Made by a program: the position numbers and the translations under genes. This document shows, piece after piece, positions 35,179-44,055 of a stretch of DNA of 64,000 bases (within the stretch, counting starts at the first letter, position 1; each line of letters starts with the position of its first letter). Where the stretch lies: assembly GCF_030769565.1 (NCBI RefSeq), contig NZ_JAVCAP010000002.1, positions 62,001 through 126,000 on the forward strand, in the 5' to 3' direction. The notes under the pieces are model-generated. The model saw only the letters and a program-made list of their open reading frames with translations, was not told where the DNA came from and did no database searches. This stretch comes from Methylophilus aquaticus. Lineage in GTDB: Bacteria; Pseudomonadota; Gammaproteobacteria; Burkholderiales; Methylophilaceae.

Positions 35179-36273
35179 ATGTCTGGCAATACCTTGGGTA
35201 CCTTGTTTACTTTGACGTCCTTTGGTGAATCTCATGGCCCTGCCATCGGTGGTATTGTGGATGGTTGCCCGCCAGGTCTTGAACTGTCTGCAGAGGACTT
35301 GCAAGTAGATCTGGACAGGCGCAAGCCTGGCACTTCCCGTCATGTCACGCAACGCAATGAAGCTGATCAGGTGGAGATTTTGTCCGGCCTGTTCGAGGGG
35401 AAGACCACTGGCGCGCCTATCGGATTGTTAATCCGCAACACAGACCAGCGTAGCCAGGATTACAGCAAAATTATGCACACGTTCCGTCCGGGACATGCCG
35501 ACTATACCTACACCCAAAAATACGGCATCCGTGACTATCGTGGCGGTGGCCGTTCCAGCGCTCGTGAGACCGCCGTGCGTGTGGCTGCAGGGGCCATTGC
35601 CAAAAAGTGGCTGAAGCAACAATATGGCATACAGATTCGTGGCTACCTGAGCCAGTTGGGCGAGATTCCGGTGCCATTTGTCGGCTGGGATGCATTGGCC
35701 CACCCTGATAATGTGTTTTTCTCCCCAAATGTCGAAATGTTGCCGGAACTTGAAGCCTATATGGACCAGGTCCGGGGGGAACGCGACTCGGTAGGCGCGC
35801 AAATTACGGTAGTGGCTGAGCAGGTTCCTGTGGGCTTGGGTGAGCCTATTTTTGACCGGCTGGATGCCGACATCGCGCACGCTATGATGGGGATCAATGC
35901 GGTCAAGGGCGTCGAGATTGGCGCAGGATTTGATTCGATTGCCCAGCGCGGCAGCGAGCATTGTGATGAGCTGACGCCAGAAGGCTTTGTGGGTAATCAC
36001 GCAGGCGGTATTTTGGGCGGCATCTCGACCGGACAGGAGATTATCGTCCATGTGGCTTTTAAACCGACCTCGAGCATTCCGCAGGAACGCCGCTCGATCA
36101 ATATGGATGGCGAAGCAGTCATGATGCAGACCACAGGGCGTCATGACCCATGTGTGGGTATTCGGGCCACACCGATTGTCGAAGCGATGCTGGCATTGGT
36201 GCTGATGGATCACGCCCTGCGCCATCGTGGGCAAAATGCCGATGTGCGCACCACTGTGCCTGTGTTGAAGTAA
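35179..36273 (+). CDS. aroC: chorismate synthase AroC
   Basis: This 364-residue FMN-dependent enzyme makes chorismate from EPSP, the last step of the shikimate pathway. It begins [20 protein letters not shown], contains the signature RPGHADYTY and [19 protein letters not shown], and ends with [18 protein letters not shown]. The start follows an AT-rich promoter-like region (TATGATAAAAT). An unrelated MFS gene follows 96 bp later. Confidence 0.97.
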   Translation: MSGNTLGTLFTLTSFGESHGPAIGGIVDGCPPGLELSAEDLQVDLDRRKPGTSRHVTQRNEADQVEILSGLFEGKTTGAPIGLLIRNTDQRSQDYSKIMHTFRPGHADYTYTQKYGIRDYRGGGRSSARETAVRVAAGAIAKKWLKQQYGIQIRGYLSQLGEIPVPFVGWDALAHPDNVFFSPNVEMLPELEAYMDQVRGERDSVGAQITVVAEQVPVGLGEPIFDRLDADIAHAMMGINAVKGVEIGAGFDSIAQRGSEHCDELTPEGFVGNHAGGILGGISTGQEIIVHVAFKPTSSIPQERRSINMDGEAVMMQTTGRHDPCVGIRATPIVEAMLALVLMDHALRHRGQNADVRTTVPVLK

Positions 36274-36369
36274 TGATGCTGCATTATCGATGCGTCATGC
36301 TCTCCGGTCTCGTCCAGCGGTCAGCGTAAGTGCAGCGCTTCATCTTCGTGTCATGACCGGGTTGAATTG

Positions 36370-37542
36370 ATGAGCCGTGCCCTGCATTTCAACCTTTCCC
36401 GTTTTTATTTTATTTATTATTTCTTTGTCGGTGCTTTTGTCCCCTATTGGGGCCTGTACCTGACTTCCGAATCCTTCAGTCCGGCCGATATCGGCATTTT
36501 GATGTCGTTGTTTCAACTGAGCCGTATCGTAGCACCTAACCTGTGGGGGTGGCTGGCGGACCATACCAGGCAGCGTGTACGCTGGATACGCCTCACGGCG
36601 TTTCTCGGCTTGCTGGGCTTTGTCGCTATTTTCTGGGCACACGGCTTTGTCGCCATGTTTGTGGTGATGGTCGCACTCAGCTTGTTTACCAGTTCCACCT
36701 TGCCACTGTCAGAATCCCTTTTGCTCGCACATTTGGCAAGCACTAATGGCCATTACAGCAACATCCGCTTGTGGGGGTCGTGGGGGTTTATTGTGGCTTC
36801 TGTTGTAGTCGGTTACTTGACTGACCGCTTTGGTATTCAAAGCCTGCTCTGGTTTATTTTGATGGTGCAGTGTGTCTTGTTTGGACTCACCTTTAAACTG
36901 CCTGAGGCGCATGTGCCACCGCATGCGCACGATACTTTTTCAGTGTGGCAGATTTTAAAGCAACGTACAGTGATTACCTTGCTCGTCGGGTGTGCCATGA
37001 TGGTGACCGCGCATGGCCTGATGTACAACTTTTATTCCATTTACCTTGTAGAGCATGGTTATAGCAAAGGGACCATCGGCTGGCTGTGGTCAATCGGCGT
37101 GATTTGCGAGATCGGCATCTTTATGAAAATGCCCTGGTTGATGGCGCGCTTTAAATTAAAAACAATTTTGCTGGTCAGCCTCGGTCTGGCCGTGGTCAGA
37201 TTTGCAATGATGGGCCTGGTGCCAGATCATTGGGGCTTGCTGATCATTGCGCAGACCCTGCACGCTTTCACCTTTGGCAGTTTTCACGCGGCCTCGATAG
37301 AAGTGATCACTCAGTATTTCAATGGACGTCATCAGGCCAAGGGGCAGGCCATTTATAATAGTGTGGCTTATGGTGTGGGCGGGGCATTGGGCGGTTTGTT
37401 AGGTGGATTCGCGTTGCAAACCCTGGGTGGGCAGCTCACGTTTACACTGGCGGCGCTGTTTCCGTTGCTTGGTGCGATTGTCATCGCGCTTGGACTCAAA
37501 CTTGCGCAACCTTATGCTGCCAGAGGCATGTTTAGCCATTAG
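36370..37542 (+). CDS. MFS transporter (MFS_1-like, HcaT-related)
   Basis: This 390-residue protein has about 12 transmembrane helices and belongs to the MFS_1-like group that includes the putative phenylpropionate transporter HcaT. It shows FYFIYYFFVGAFVPYWGLYL at the N-terminus and GWLADHTRQRVRW, the family A-like loop. The substrate is unknown; in this genome it may be a metabolite exporter or permease. The ATG at 36370 is used; a TTG directly before it is also in frame. A strong terminator follows. Confidence 0.8.
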   Translation: MSRALHFNLSRFYFIYYFFVGAFVPYWGLYLTSESFSPADIGILMSLFQLSRIVAPNLWGWLADHTRQRVRWIRLTAFLGLLGFVAIFWAHGFVAMFVVMVALSLFTSSTLPLSESLLLAHLASTNGHYSNIRLWGSWGFIVASVVVGYLTDRFGIQSLLWFILMVQCVLFGLTFKLPEAHVPPHAHDTFSVWQILKQRTVITLLVGCAMMVTAHGLMYNFYSIYLVEHGYSKGTIGWLWSIGVICEIGIFMKMPWLMARFKLKTILLVSLGLAVVRFAMMGLVPDHWGLLIIAQTLHAFTFGSFHAASIEVITQYFNGRHQAKGQAIYNSVAYGVGGALGGLLGGFALQTLGGQLTFTLAALFPLLGAIVIALGLKLAQPYAARGMFSH

Positions 37543-37572
37543 TGGGAGGTTTTTATCAGTACCGCAAAAATC

Positions 37573-37597
37573 AAAAAGCCCGGAAGCCGGGCTTTTT
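37573..37597 (+). terminator. intrinsic terminator after the MFS gene
   Basis: AGCCCGG (37577-37583) pairs with CCGGGCT (37587-37593), flanked by A5 and T5 runs, so it can act in both directions and may also stop folE2 transcription. Confidence 0.85.
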
Positions 37598-37620
37598 AGT
37601 GAAGAGTGACTGCAAGTTTA

Positions 37621-37689
37621 TTATTGAATGCGTTTGTCTTTCTCAATTAAAGCATAGGCACTATGGTTGTGAGTACTTTCAAAGTTTTA
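37621..37689 (-). pseudogene. fossil 3' end of a second folE2 copy
   Basis: On the minus strand this stretch reads [19 protein letters not shown], then IQ and a stop, nearly identical to the C-terminus of the intact FolE2 upstream ([20 protein letters not shown]). An in-frame TAA lies directly before it at 37687-37689, so it is not translated from folE2. DNA identity is lower than protein identity, so the copies have diverged. It is probably a relic of duplication or of allele replacement. Confidence 0.8.
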
Positions 37690-37753
37690 GTTTCGGCCGC
37701 TACGCTTAACATCGAAATCGATGTGAGCCTACACTGAAGTTTCGAGTCTAATG

Positions 37754-38563
37754 CTATGCGTTGTCTCTTTTATCCTTCTCAATCAATGCATAAGCTGAAT
37801 GATTATGGATAGACTCGAAATTTTCAGATTCGACGACGTATTTGATGATACGTTTTTCATTGTTGAGCTGCGCTGCGACATCGCGCACCATGTCTTCGAC
37901 AAATTTTGGGTTGTCGTAAGCGCGTTCAGTCACGAATTTTTCATCAGGACGCTTGAGCAGTCCATATAACTGGCAAGAGGCTTGTTCCTCGATCAGAGTG
38001 ACCAAGTCTTCCAGCCACATAAATTCATTGAGCAAGGCCGTTACTGTGACATGGGAGCGTTGGTTGTGCGCGCCGTAATCAGAGATTTTTTTGCTACATG
38101 GACACAGGCTGGTGACCGGAACCATCACCTTAACTGTGATTTCAAATGTGCCGTTTTTAATTTCACCAATAAAGGTAACTTCATAATCCAGCAGGCTCTT
38201 TACCCCTGAAACCGGCGCAGCTTTGTTAATAAAATACGGAAACCGCATTTCAACATAGCCTGATTCTGCTTCCAGACGCCCCACCATTTCACGCAATATG
38301 GTTTCAAACGAATCAATCGAAATCGCACGCTCGTTCATGTTGAGAATTTCAACAAAACGTGACATGTGGGTGCCTTTGAAGTTGTGCGGCAAGTGCACGA
38401 ACATATCAAACATCGCCACTGTATGTTGCTCACCGCCGGTTTTGTCTTTGACGATCACCGGGTGACGAATGGACTTGATGCCGACTTTGTTGATATCGAG
38501 ACGACGTACATCCGGGGTGTTTTGTACATCTTCGATCGCTGTGGGGATAACTGGTTGATTCAT
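37754..38563 (-). CDS. folE2: GTP cyclohydrolase FolE2 (type IB)
   Basis: This 269-residue enzyme makes dihydroneopterin triphosphate from GTP, the entry to folate and, in methylotrophs, tetrahydromethanopterin-type cofactors. It is the FolE2 (COG1469) type, with [23 protein letters not shown] bearing the metal-binding Cys and His residues, and the [11 protein letters not shown] signature. The start at 38563 ([15 protein letters not shown]) fits the family; an ATG at 38584 adds seven residues. FolE2 can work with metals other than zinc. It lies downstream of dxs on the same strand. Confidence 0.95.
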   Translation of the reverse strand: MNQPVIPTAIEDVQNTPDVRRLDINKVGIKSIRHPVIVKDKTGGEQHTVAMFDMFVHLPHNFKGTHMSRFVEILNMNERAISIDSFETILREMVGRLEAESGYVEMRFPYFINKAAPVSGVKSLLDYEVTFIGEIKNGTFEITVKVMVPVTSLCPCSKKISDYGAHNQRSHVTVTALLNEFMWLEDLVTLIEEQASCQLYGLLKRPDEKFVTERAYDNPKFVEDMVRDVAAQLNNEKRIIKYVVESENFESIHNHSAYALIEKDKRDNA

Positions 38564-38613
38564 CAGGGTTCCATGGCGATGCAAAGCCGCCTGTTGGTTA
38601 ATAGTTGAGTATA

Positions 38614-40458
38614 CTACTCGGATATTAAATTCTCAATAGCCGACCGTATGCCATACGCATCTAGACCGCATTCTGCCAGCATAGTTTCATGATTGCCATG
38701 CTCAATAAATTGGTCAGGCAAGCCCAAGCATAATGTTGACATGACTACACGGTTTTTCTGTAGGCACTCCAGCACAGCAGCGCCAGCGCCTCCCATAAGC
38801 GCATTTTCTTCAACTGTGATTAAATAGTCGTGAGATTCAGCCATTTTGAGCACCATGGTTTCATCCAGCGGCTTGATAAAGCGCATGTTGACCACGCTCG
38901 CATTTAGTGTTTCTGCTGCTTGCAGGGCAGGCAGTAGCATGCTGCCAAATGCAAGAATGGCAATGTGCTTGCCCTGTCTTCTGCATTCAGACTTACCGAT
39001 TTCCAATGGCGCCAGCGACTTTTGCACGGGGGCGCCCACTCCACTGCCTCGCGGGTAGCGCACTGCTGCCGTACCCCGGTGCAGGTAGCCGGTGCTGAGC
39101 ATTTGGCGGCATTCGTTTTCATCGCTGGGTGCCATGAGCACTATATTGGGAATGCAGCGCAGGAAACTCAAATCAAAGCTGCCAGCATGGGTCGGCCCGT
39201 CGGCCCCGACCAGACCAGCACGGTCGATTGCCAGCAGCACATCGAGATCTTGCAGCGCAATATCATGAATTAACTGGTCGTAAGCCCGTTGCAAAAACGT
39301 AGAGTAAATTGCAACTACCGGTTTCAAGCCATCACAGGCCATGCCTGCTGCAAAGGTCAGCGCATGCTGTTCGGCAATGCCAACATCGAAATAGCGTTGT
39401 GGGAAAGCCTCGGCAAAACGATTCAAGCCGGAGCCATCACACATGGCCGGGGTAATGCCGACCAGTTTGTCATCGGCAGTGGCCATGTCGACCAGCCAGT
39501 CGCCGAAAATCTCGGTGTAGCTGGGTTTGCCAGCGTGACTGACACTATGGCCATTTTGCGGGTCAAACTTGCTGACACCGTGGTATTTGTTCGGGTTGTC
39601 TTCAGCCGGGCTATAGCCTTTGCCTTTTTGTGTGACCACATGCAAGAATTGTGGTCCCTGCAACTGGCGGATATTGCCCAAGGTGTCTACCAGTGTATCG
39701 ATATCATGGCCATCAATCGGGCCGATGTAGTTAAAGCCAAATTCTTCAAACAGGGTGCCCGGGGTGACCATGCCTTTTGCATGCTCTTCTGCCCTGCGTG
39801 CAAATTCTTTCACTGGCGGCATGATATCCAGCACTTTTTTACCGCTGCGGCGCACGCTGTCATACAATTTGCCCGACATCAGGCGCGCCAGATAATTGTT
39901 CAGTGCGCCCACATTGTTGGAAATACTCATGTCGTTGTCATTGAGTATCACTAGAATGTTGGTATCCATATCCCCGGCATTATTCAATGCTTCAAACGCC
40001 ATGCCCGCCGTCATGGCGCCATCGCCGATAATGGCCACGCTTCTGCGGTGGAGTCCGGCCGCTTTGGCTGCAACCGCCATACCGAGTGCTGCCGAAATTG
40101 AGGTACTGGAATGTCCGGTACCAAACGTGTCGTATTCGCTTTCGTCGCGTTTTGGAAAACCGGCGATGCCGCCCGGTTTACGCAGGCTGGCCATGGCTGC
40201 ACGGCGGCCAGTCAGAATTTTGTGTGGATAGGTCTGGTGGCCAACGTCCCATACCAGCCGGTCATCCGGGGTGTTGTACACGTAGTGCAGGGCAATGGTC
40301 AGCTCAACCACGCCCAGATTGGAGGCAAGATGCCCACCAGTTTGCGCAACGCTTTGCACCAGAAATTCGCGCAACTCGGCCGCCAGCACTTTCAATTGCA
40401 TTTTATCCAGCTGGCGCAAGTCCAGTGGCGAATCAATCTGATGGAGTAATGAAGTCAT
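38614..40458 (-). CDS. dxs: 1-deoxy-D-xylulose-5-phosphate synthase Dxs
   Basis: This 614-residue thiamine-diphosphate enzyme opens the MEP isoprenoid pathway by condensing pyruvate and glyceraldehyde 3-phosphate. It has [16 protein letters not shown], the TPP-binding [18 protein letters not shown], and the transketolase C-terminal parts with [18 protein letters not shown]. It lies three bases after ispA, in the order xseB-ispA-dxs common to many Proteobacteria. Confidence 0.97.
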   Translation of the reverse strand: MTSLLHQIDSPLDLRQLDKMQLKVLAAELREFLVQSVAQTGGHLASNLGVVELTIALHYVYNTPDDRLVWDVGHQTYPHKILTGRRAAMASLRKPGGIAGFPKRDESEYDTFGTGHSSTSISAALGMAVAAKAAGLHRRSVAIIGDGAMTAGMAFEALNNAGDMDTNILVILNDNDMSISNNVGALNNYLARLMSGKLYDSVRRSGKKVLDIMPPVKEFARRAEEHAKGMVTPGTLFEEFGFNYIGPIDGHDIDTLVDTLGNIRQLQGPQFLHVVTQKGKGYSPAEDNPNKYHGVSKFDPQNGHSVSHAGKPSYTEIFGDWLVDMATADDKLVGITPAMCDGSGLNRFAEAFPQRYFDVGIAEQHALTFAAGMACDGLKPVVAIYSTFLQRAYDQLIHDIALQDLDVLLAIDRAGLVGADGPTHAGSFDLSFLRCIPNIVLMAPSDENECRQMLSTGYLHRGTAAVRYPRGSGVGAPVQKSLAPLEIGKSECRRQGKHIAILAFGSMLLPALQAAETLNASVVNMRFIKPLDETMVLKMAESHDYLITVEENALMGGAGAAVLECLQKNRVVMSTLCLGLPDQFIEHGNHETMLAECGLDAYGIRSAIENLISE

Positions 40459-40461
40459 GGT

Positions 40462-41352
40462 TTAAAACGACCGTTCACAGATAAAGCTGGCAATCCCGCG
40501 TAATGGATCCGCTGCCTGGTCGTAAGAGGATAATAATTGCATGGTGTCATCGTGCAGTTTTCTGACCAGCGTCCGGGCTTCCGTAATGCCGAGCAGGCTG
40601 ACATACGTCGATTTGTCTTGTGCCTGATCTTTGCCCGCCGTTTTGCCAAGCGTTTGGGTATCGGCAGTGGCATCCAGAATATCATCCACCACCTGAAAAG
40701 CCAGCCCCATATTGCGACTGTACTGGTCGAGTGTCATCAGCAGCGCATGGTCAGTACTTGCGGCACTATAGGCGCCAAGCATGGTGGCTGCGCGAATCAA
40801 TGCTCCTGTTTTATATTGGTGCATGGTTTCCAACGCTGCCAGTGACAGATGCTGCCCGGTACTTTGCAAATCGATGCTTTGTCCACCACACATGCCACGC
40901 GAGCCAGTGGCTTGCGCCAATACCTGCACTTGTATCAGCGCTTGCGGTGCCTGCGATGCCGCTATTTGCTCAAACGCCAGGCTTTGCAGCGCGTCACCGA
41001 CCAGCAGCGCAGTGGCATCATCAAACTGTTTGTGGCAGCTGGGTTTTCCACGGCGTAAATCATCATTATCCATGCATGGCATGTCATCATGTACTAGCGA
41101 AAAGGCATGAATCAATTCCACCGCCGCCGCAGGGGTGTCAGCCGCAATGATGTCTGTGCCAACGAGTTTGGCAGCTGCATAACAAAGCAAGGCACGCACC
41201 CGCTTACCTCCACCCAGAACGGCATAGCGCATCGCTGAGTGCAAACGTTCTGGTAACAGTTCATCCGTTGGAAGCACGCCAGACAATACCTGCTCAATAC
41301 GCTGCTGGTGTGTGTTTGCCCAAGGCTCGAATGCAAAGGATGAAGCTGTCAT
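40462..41352 (-). CDS. ispA: polyprenyl (farnesyl) diphosphate synthase IspA
   Basis: This 296-residue trans-prenyltransferase has the first aspartate-rich motif DDMPCMDNDD, the second DDILD in QVVDDILDATAD, and GGGKRVRALLCY near residue 50. It makes farnesyl diphosphate (or geranyl diphosphate) from the MEP pathway products. It sits between xseB and dxs and is likely co-transcribed with them. Confidence 0.95.
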   Translation of the reverse strand: MTASSFAFEPWANTHQQRIEQVLSGVLPTDELLPERLHSAMRYAVLGGGKRVRALLCYAAAKLVGTDIIAADTPAAAVELIHAFSLVHDDMPCMDNDDLRRGKPSCHKQFDDATALLVGDALQSLAFEQIAASQAPQALIQVQVLAQATGSRGMCGGQSIDLQSTGQHLSLAALETMHQYKTGALIRAATMLGAYSAASTDHALLMTLDQYSRNMGLAFQVVDDILDATADTQTLGKTAGKDQAQDKSTYVSLLGITEARTLVRKLHDDTMQLLSSYDQAADPLRGIASFICERSF

Positions 41353-41402
41353 GAAGTCGTGAAATCTGGTTGTGCTGGTTTTTGGAGATGGATGTTGGCA
41401 GA

Positions 41403-41651
41403 TTACTCTTGTGAGTCAAAGGGGGTGAGTTGTTGCTGCTGGTTAAGGATCATGACAGACTGCTCTGCCTGCTGCAGTGCAACTTGGCAAGCTTGCAGTA
41501 ATTGTGTGCCTTGCGCATAGGCGCTGAGAGCCTCTTCCAGAGGCAATTCGCCAGACTCCATTTTTTTGACAATGCTTTCGATGGTCGCCATGCGTTCGGC
41601 AAACGTGCCAGCGTCAAGTGTATTGGATGGAGGGGGCTTCTGGATGCTCAT
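41403..41651 (-). CDS. xseB: exodeoxyribonuclease VII small subunit XseB
   Basis: This 82-residue helical protein carries the XseB signature FAERMATIESIVKKMESGEL followed by PLEEALSAYAQGTQLLQAC. It forms exonuclease VII with XseA. The ATG at 41651 (MSIQKPPP) is used since the frame upstream would need a GTG at 41675. It heads the xseB-ispA-dxs group. Confidence 0.93.
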   Translation of the reverse strand: MSIQKPPPSNTLDAGTFAERMATIESIVKKMESGELPLEEALSAYAQGTQLLQACQVALQQAEQSVMILNQQQQLTPFDSQE

Positions 41652-41732
41652 CAAAATAGGGCCTGTAAAATCCACACTATTTTAACAAAAGTCCCTGCTC
41701 TTGAGGGATTATTCTATGCTTGCAGCTAAGTG

Positions 41733-42386
41733 TCAGACAGGTAATACACTGCTCAGAAATTTTCTGATGTCATCAATTTCTTGCGCACATACGCTGTGTG
41801 GCATCTCATATTCTTGCCAAATGACATTAAAGCCTGCTTCAAGCAATGAGTCTCGCGCTATCAGCGCGGTTTGTATAGTGATGACGCTGTCAACGAGACC
41901 ATGCGCCATCCAGATAGGCATATGCTTATTTGCCGGGTGTTTCTCAGTCGCAAGTTGGGTACGTAATGGCAAATAGGTTGAAAGTGCCAATACGCCTGCA
42001 AGTGTCTCCGGGTAGCGCACCGCAGTATGTAAAGCTATCGCCCCGCCTTGCGAAAATCCGGCCAGTAAAATGCGATGCGCAGGAATCCCGCGCACAAGTT
42101 CAGCAGCAATCATGGCCTCAATTTCGGACGCCATGGCGCGAATGCCAGTTTCATCTTGCTGACTCTCAGGTTGCAGACCAAAAATGTCATACCATGCACG
42201 CATTTCGTAACCGTTATTTAATGTGACGGGGCGATAGGGGGCGTGTGGCAAAATAAAGCGAATATGCGGCAAATTGAGCATATGCACGACAGGCTCGAAG
42301 TCGTGACCGTCTGCGCCTAGGCCATGCATCCATATGATTGCTGCTGATTCATTGCTTTTGTTATTAATGGTGATGTTATTCAGCAT
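41733..42386 (-). CDS. phospholipase/carboxylesterase family hydrolase
   Basis: This alpha/beta hydrolase (217 residues from 42386) belongs to the Abhydrolase_2 group of carboxylesterases and acyl-protein thioesterases. It has WMHGLGADGHDFEPVV near the start, the nucleophile elbow AGFSQGGAIAL, the Asp in AHGLVDSVI and the His in YEMPHSVC. A start at 42452 is also possible but would sit within a few bases of the upstream terminator. Substrates are not predictable. It follows pilA across a terminator. Confidence 0.85.
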   Translation of the reverse strand: MLNNITINNKSNESAAIIWMHGLGADGHDFEPVVHMLNLPHIRFILPHAPYRPVTLNNGYEMRAWYDIFGLQPESQQDETGIRAMASEIEAMIAAELVRGIPAHRILLAGFSQGGAIALHTAVRYPETLAGVLALSTYLPLRTQLATEKHPANKHMPIWMAHGLVDSVITIQTALIARDSLLEAGFNVIWQEYEMPHSVCAQEIDDIRKFLSSVLPV

Positions 42387-42460
42387 AGGTATTTTGACTT
42401 TAGGAGCCTCTGCGTAAAAGCGCAATACGAATTCAATAGGAAATTTGGACATATTAAAAC

Positions 42461-42489
42461 AAAAAAACCCCGCTTTGGCGGAGTTTTTT
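42461..42489. terminator. bidirectional terminator after pilA
   Basis: CCCCGC pairs with GCGGAG with one mismatch around a TTTG loop, flanked by A7 on the left and T6 on the right. On the minus strand it ends pilA transcription and separates it from the esterase gene. Confidence 0.8.
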
Positions 42490-42509
42490 GTTTTAAATCC
42501 TAATCAAAA

Positions 42510-42872
42510 TTATGGCGTTACTGCTGCAGTTTTGGTGCAAGTGGCACCGGCGGCCAAGTCACAAGAAATCGATGATGTACCTGGTGATTTTGGCGTAGCA
42601 GCAATTGCAGCCAAAGTTGTAGCTGTCATTGCTGCAGCGGATCCAATTGAAGTGCACGCTTTATTAACAGGTGCTGCTGGTGTTTTTCCAAGCTGGATGT
42701 CCGCAAATGACTTCTTAGCGTAAGCACTTGCCTCCGCCATACATGCATTATCAGCCGCATCTTTTGTGTAATCCTGATACGCCGGAATCGCCACAGAAGC
42801 CAAAATACCAATAATGGCCACTACAATCATCAATTCAATCAGGGTAAAACCTTTTTGCATTTGTTTTTTCAT
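42510..42872 (-). CDS. pilA: type IV pilin PilA
   Basis: This 120-residue prepilin has the leader MKKQMQKG cut before [20 protein letters not shown], with Glu5 present, and a small C-terminal domain with Cys residues. The ATG at 42872 is chosen because AAGGAA lies seven bases upstream; the ATG at 42878 is too close to it. It stands alone, unlinked to the msh locus, with its own sigma-54 promoter and terminator, so it is probably the major subunit of a classical type IVa pilus used for twitching or DNA uptake. Confidence 0.9.
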   Translation of the reverse strand: MKKQMQKGFTLIELMIVVAIIGILASVAIPAYQDYTKDAADNACMAEASAYAKKSFADIQLGKTPAAPVNKACTSIGSAAAMTATTLAAIAATPKSPGTSSISCDLAAGATCTKTAAVTP

Positions 42873-42956
42873 TGTCATTTCCTTTTAGTCTTAAAGTTGA
42901 ATGTCACTACTTTATGGTTCATTCACTGCTTTTCCAACAGTGTTCGGATAAGCATT

Positions 42957-42972
42957 AGCAATAGGCATGCCA
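42957..42972 (-). promoter_or_regulatory. sigma-54 promoter of pilA
   Basis: On the minus strand TGGCATGCCTATTGCT fits TGGCACG-N4-TTGCW with GG and GC ten bases apart. It places the start of transcription near 42946, some 74 nt before the pilA start codon. Confidence 0.8.
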
Positions 42973-43156
42973 AATTTTTAATGGCTATGTAACTTGCTGA
43001 TAAATATGAATTAAAATGGTTTTTCCCCTTAGTTCGTTGATTTGAATCGTAGATGCTAATGCGTATGGTGTCTAGACGACTTTGGGCATATGTGACAGGA
43101 TTAGTCAGCGAACGTAAAGGCAAGTGATATTTTTTGTCAGGGCTAGGTGGACATGC

Positions 43157-43187
43157 AAAAAAGGGATTGTGTTGTACACAATCCCTT
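43157..43187 (-). terminator. intrinsic terminator of the MxaD-like gene
   Basis: AAGGGATTGTGT pairs perfectly with ACACAATCCCTT (12 bp) around a 3-nt loop, followed on the minus strand by a run of six T residues. Confidence 0.85.
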
Positions 43188-43327
43188 CATTGTTGTCAGC
43201 GCCCAACTTTTGGTGTGGCGCTGAATTTGCAAAAACAAAAAACTGCTAAACGACTTGTGGGGCTATTACCAAAACTTCCACCAGGGTTTTTTACCGCTAT
43301 TTGAGTTTGCGCCAGTTGCCTGGCGAA

Positions 43328-43873
43328 TTACTTTCCCGATTCGGCCACCGATTTCAAACTGGCAAAGCCAGTATCAAAAAATTCGTTAATCGCTTTGGTC
43401 GCGGCATCATCGTTTTGTTCCGGTTTCGGAATGTTGGAGGAGTCAGCGCGCGTGTAGCTGCCTTTGACAGTCACTACAGTGTCACCGCCATTAGCGGTCA
43501 CGCTGATGGTTGGGTAGAAGTTGGAGAATTGCAGGGTGCTTTTTTCCAGCACGTATTCATATTTAAGGCGCATGCCGGCATCATCAGCTGAGCGCAGTTT
43601 TTCATACATGGTGCCGCCATTTTTCAATTTGACGGTACGGTAAGTGGCATCGTCACCGTTCTCATCTTTTTTGGTTTCTACTTTGGTAGATTCAACGCCT
43701 GAATGCCAAGCTTGTTCGTTACTAAAGTCTTTGAGCAGAGCCCACACTTTAGCAGCGGGGGCTTTGATGGTGACGCTTTTTTCAAAACGCAATGCGGCGG
43801 CGCCGTGGGCTGCTGCCGTTAAGGGCGCCAGCGGCAATAAAGTGATGGCAATCATGCCGAGTAGTTTTTTCAT
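43328..43873 (-). CDS. MxaD-like SRPBCC family periplasmic protein
   Basis: This 181-residue protein has a signal peptide (MKKLLGMIAITLLPLAPLTA, cleaved near AAAHG) and an SRPBCC/START-like domain (TIKAPAAKVWALLKDFSNEQ, then a conserved FFDTGFASLK end). It resembles MxaD, a periplasmic protein that aids electron transfer from methanol dehydrogenase to cytochrome c in methylotrophs. The start at 43873 has GGAGAA upstream. No methanol dehydrogenase gene is in the window, so a role in methanol oxidation is inferred from the family only. Confidence 0.75.
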   Translation of the reverse strand: MKKLLGMIAITLLPLAPLTAAAHGAAALRFEKSVTIKAPAAKVWALLKDFSNEQAWHSGVESTKVETKKDENGDDATYRTVKLKNGGTMYEKLRSADDAGMRLKYEYVLEKSTLQFSNFYPTISVTANGGDTVVTVKGSYTRADSSNIPKPEQNDDAATKAINEFFDTGFASLKSVAESGK

Positions 43874-44055
43874 TGAGTTTCTCCTGTACGGACTAAATAT
43901 CATCATTGCATCGTTGCTTGTTTTAGCCATCAGGCAGCACAAGCTTGCATGTAAAAAGAACACGTGACTTTACCTAAAAAATTGTGATTTTGCGACACTC
44001 TCCTGAATATTTCTTGAAAAAAACCAATAATCTGCGTGATATCAGATAAAAATGC

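Larger units (their letters stand above)
42873..43327. other. gene-free interval between pilA and the MxaD-like gene
   Basis: This 455-bp interval contains the pilA sigma-54 promoter and leader, then a strong terminator for the MxaD-like gene at 43157-43187, and a 7-bp stem (AGCGCC/GGCGCT) near 43200-43224. A 66-codon frame at 42923-43123 has no support. Confidence 0.6.

Noticed and set aside
42923-43123. A 66-codon frame upstream of pilA on the minus strand
   Set aside because: It overlaps the pilA sigma-54 promoter region, has no clear ribosome binding site and looks random in composition.
43266-43345. A tail-like frame after the MxaD-like gene that ends in GKKPWWKFW and a stop
   Set aside because: The ending resembles real small-protein C-termini, but no start codon or ribosome binding site was found and it overlaps the MxaD-like gene in another phase. 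It may be coincidence or another gene-tail relic.
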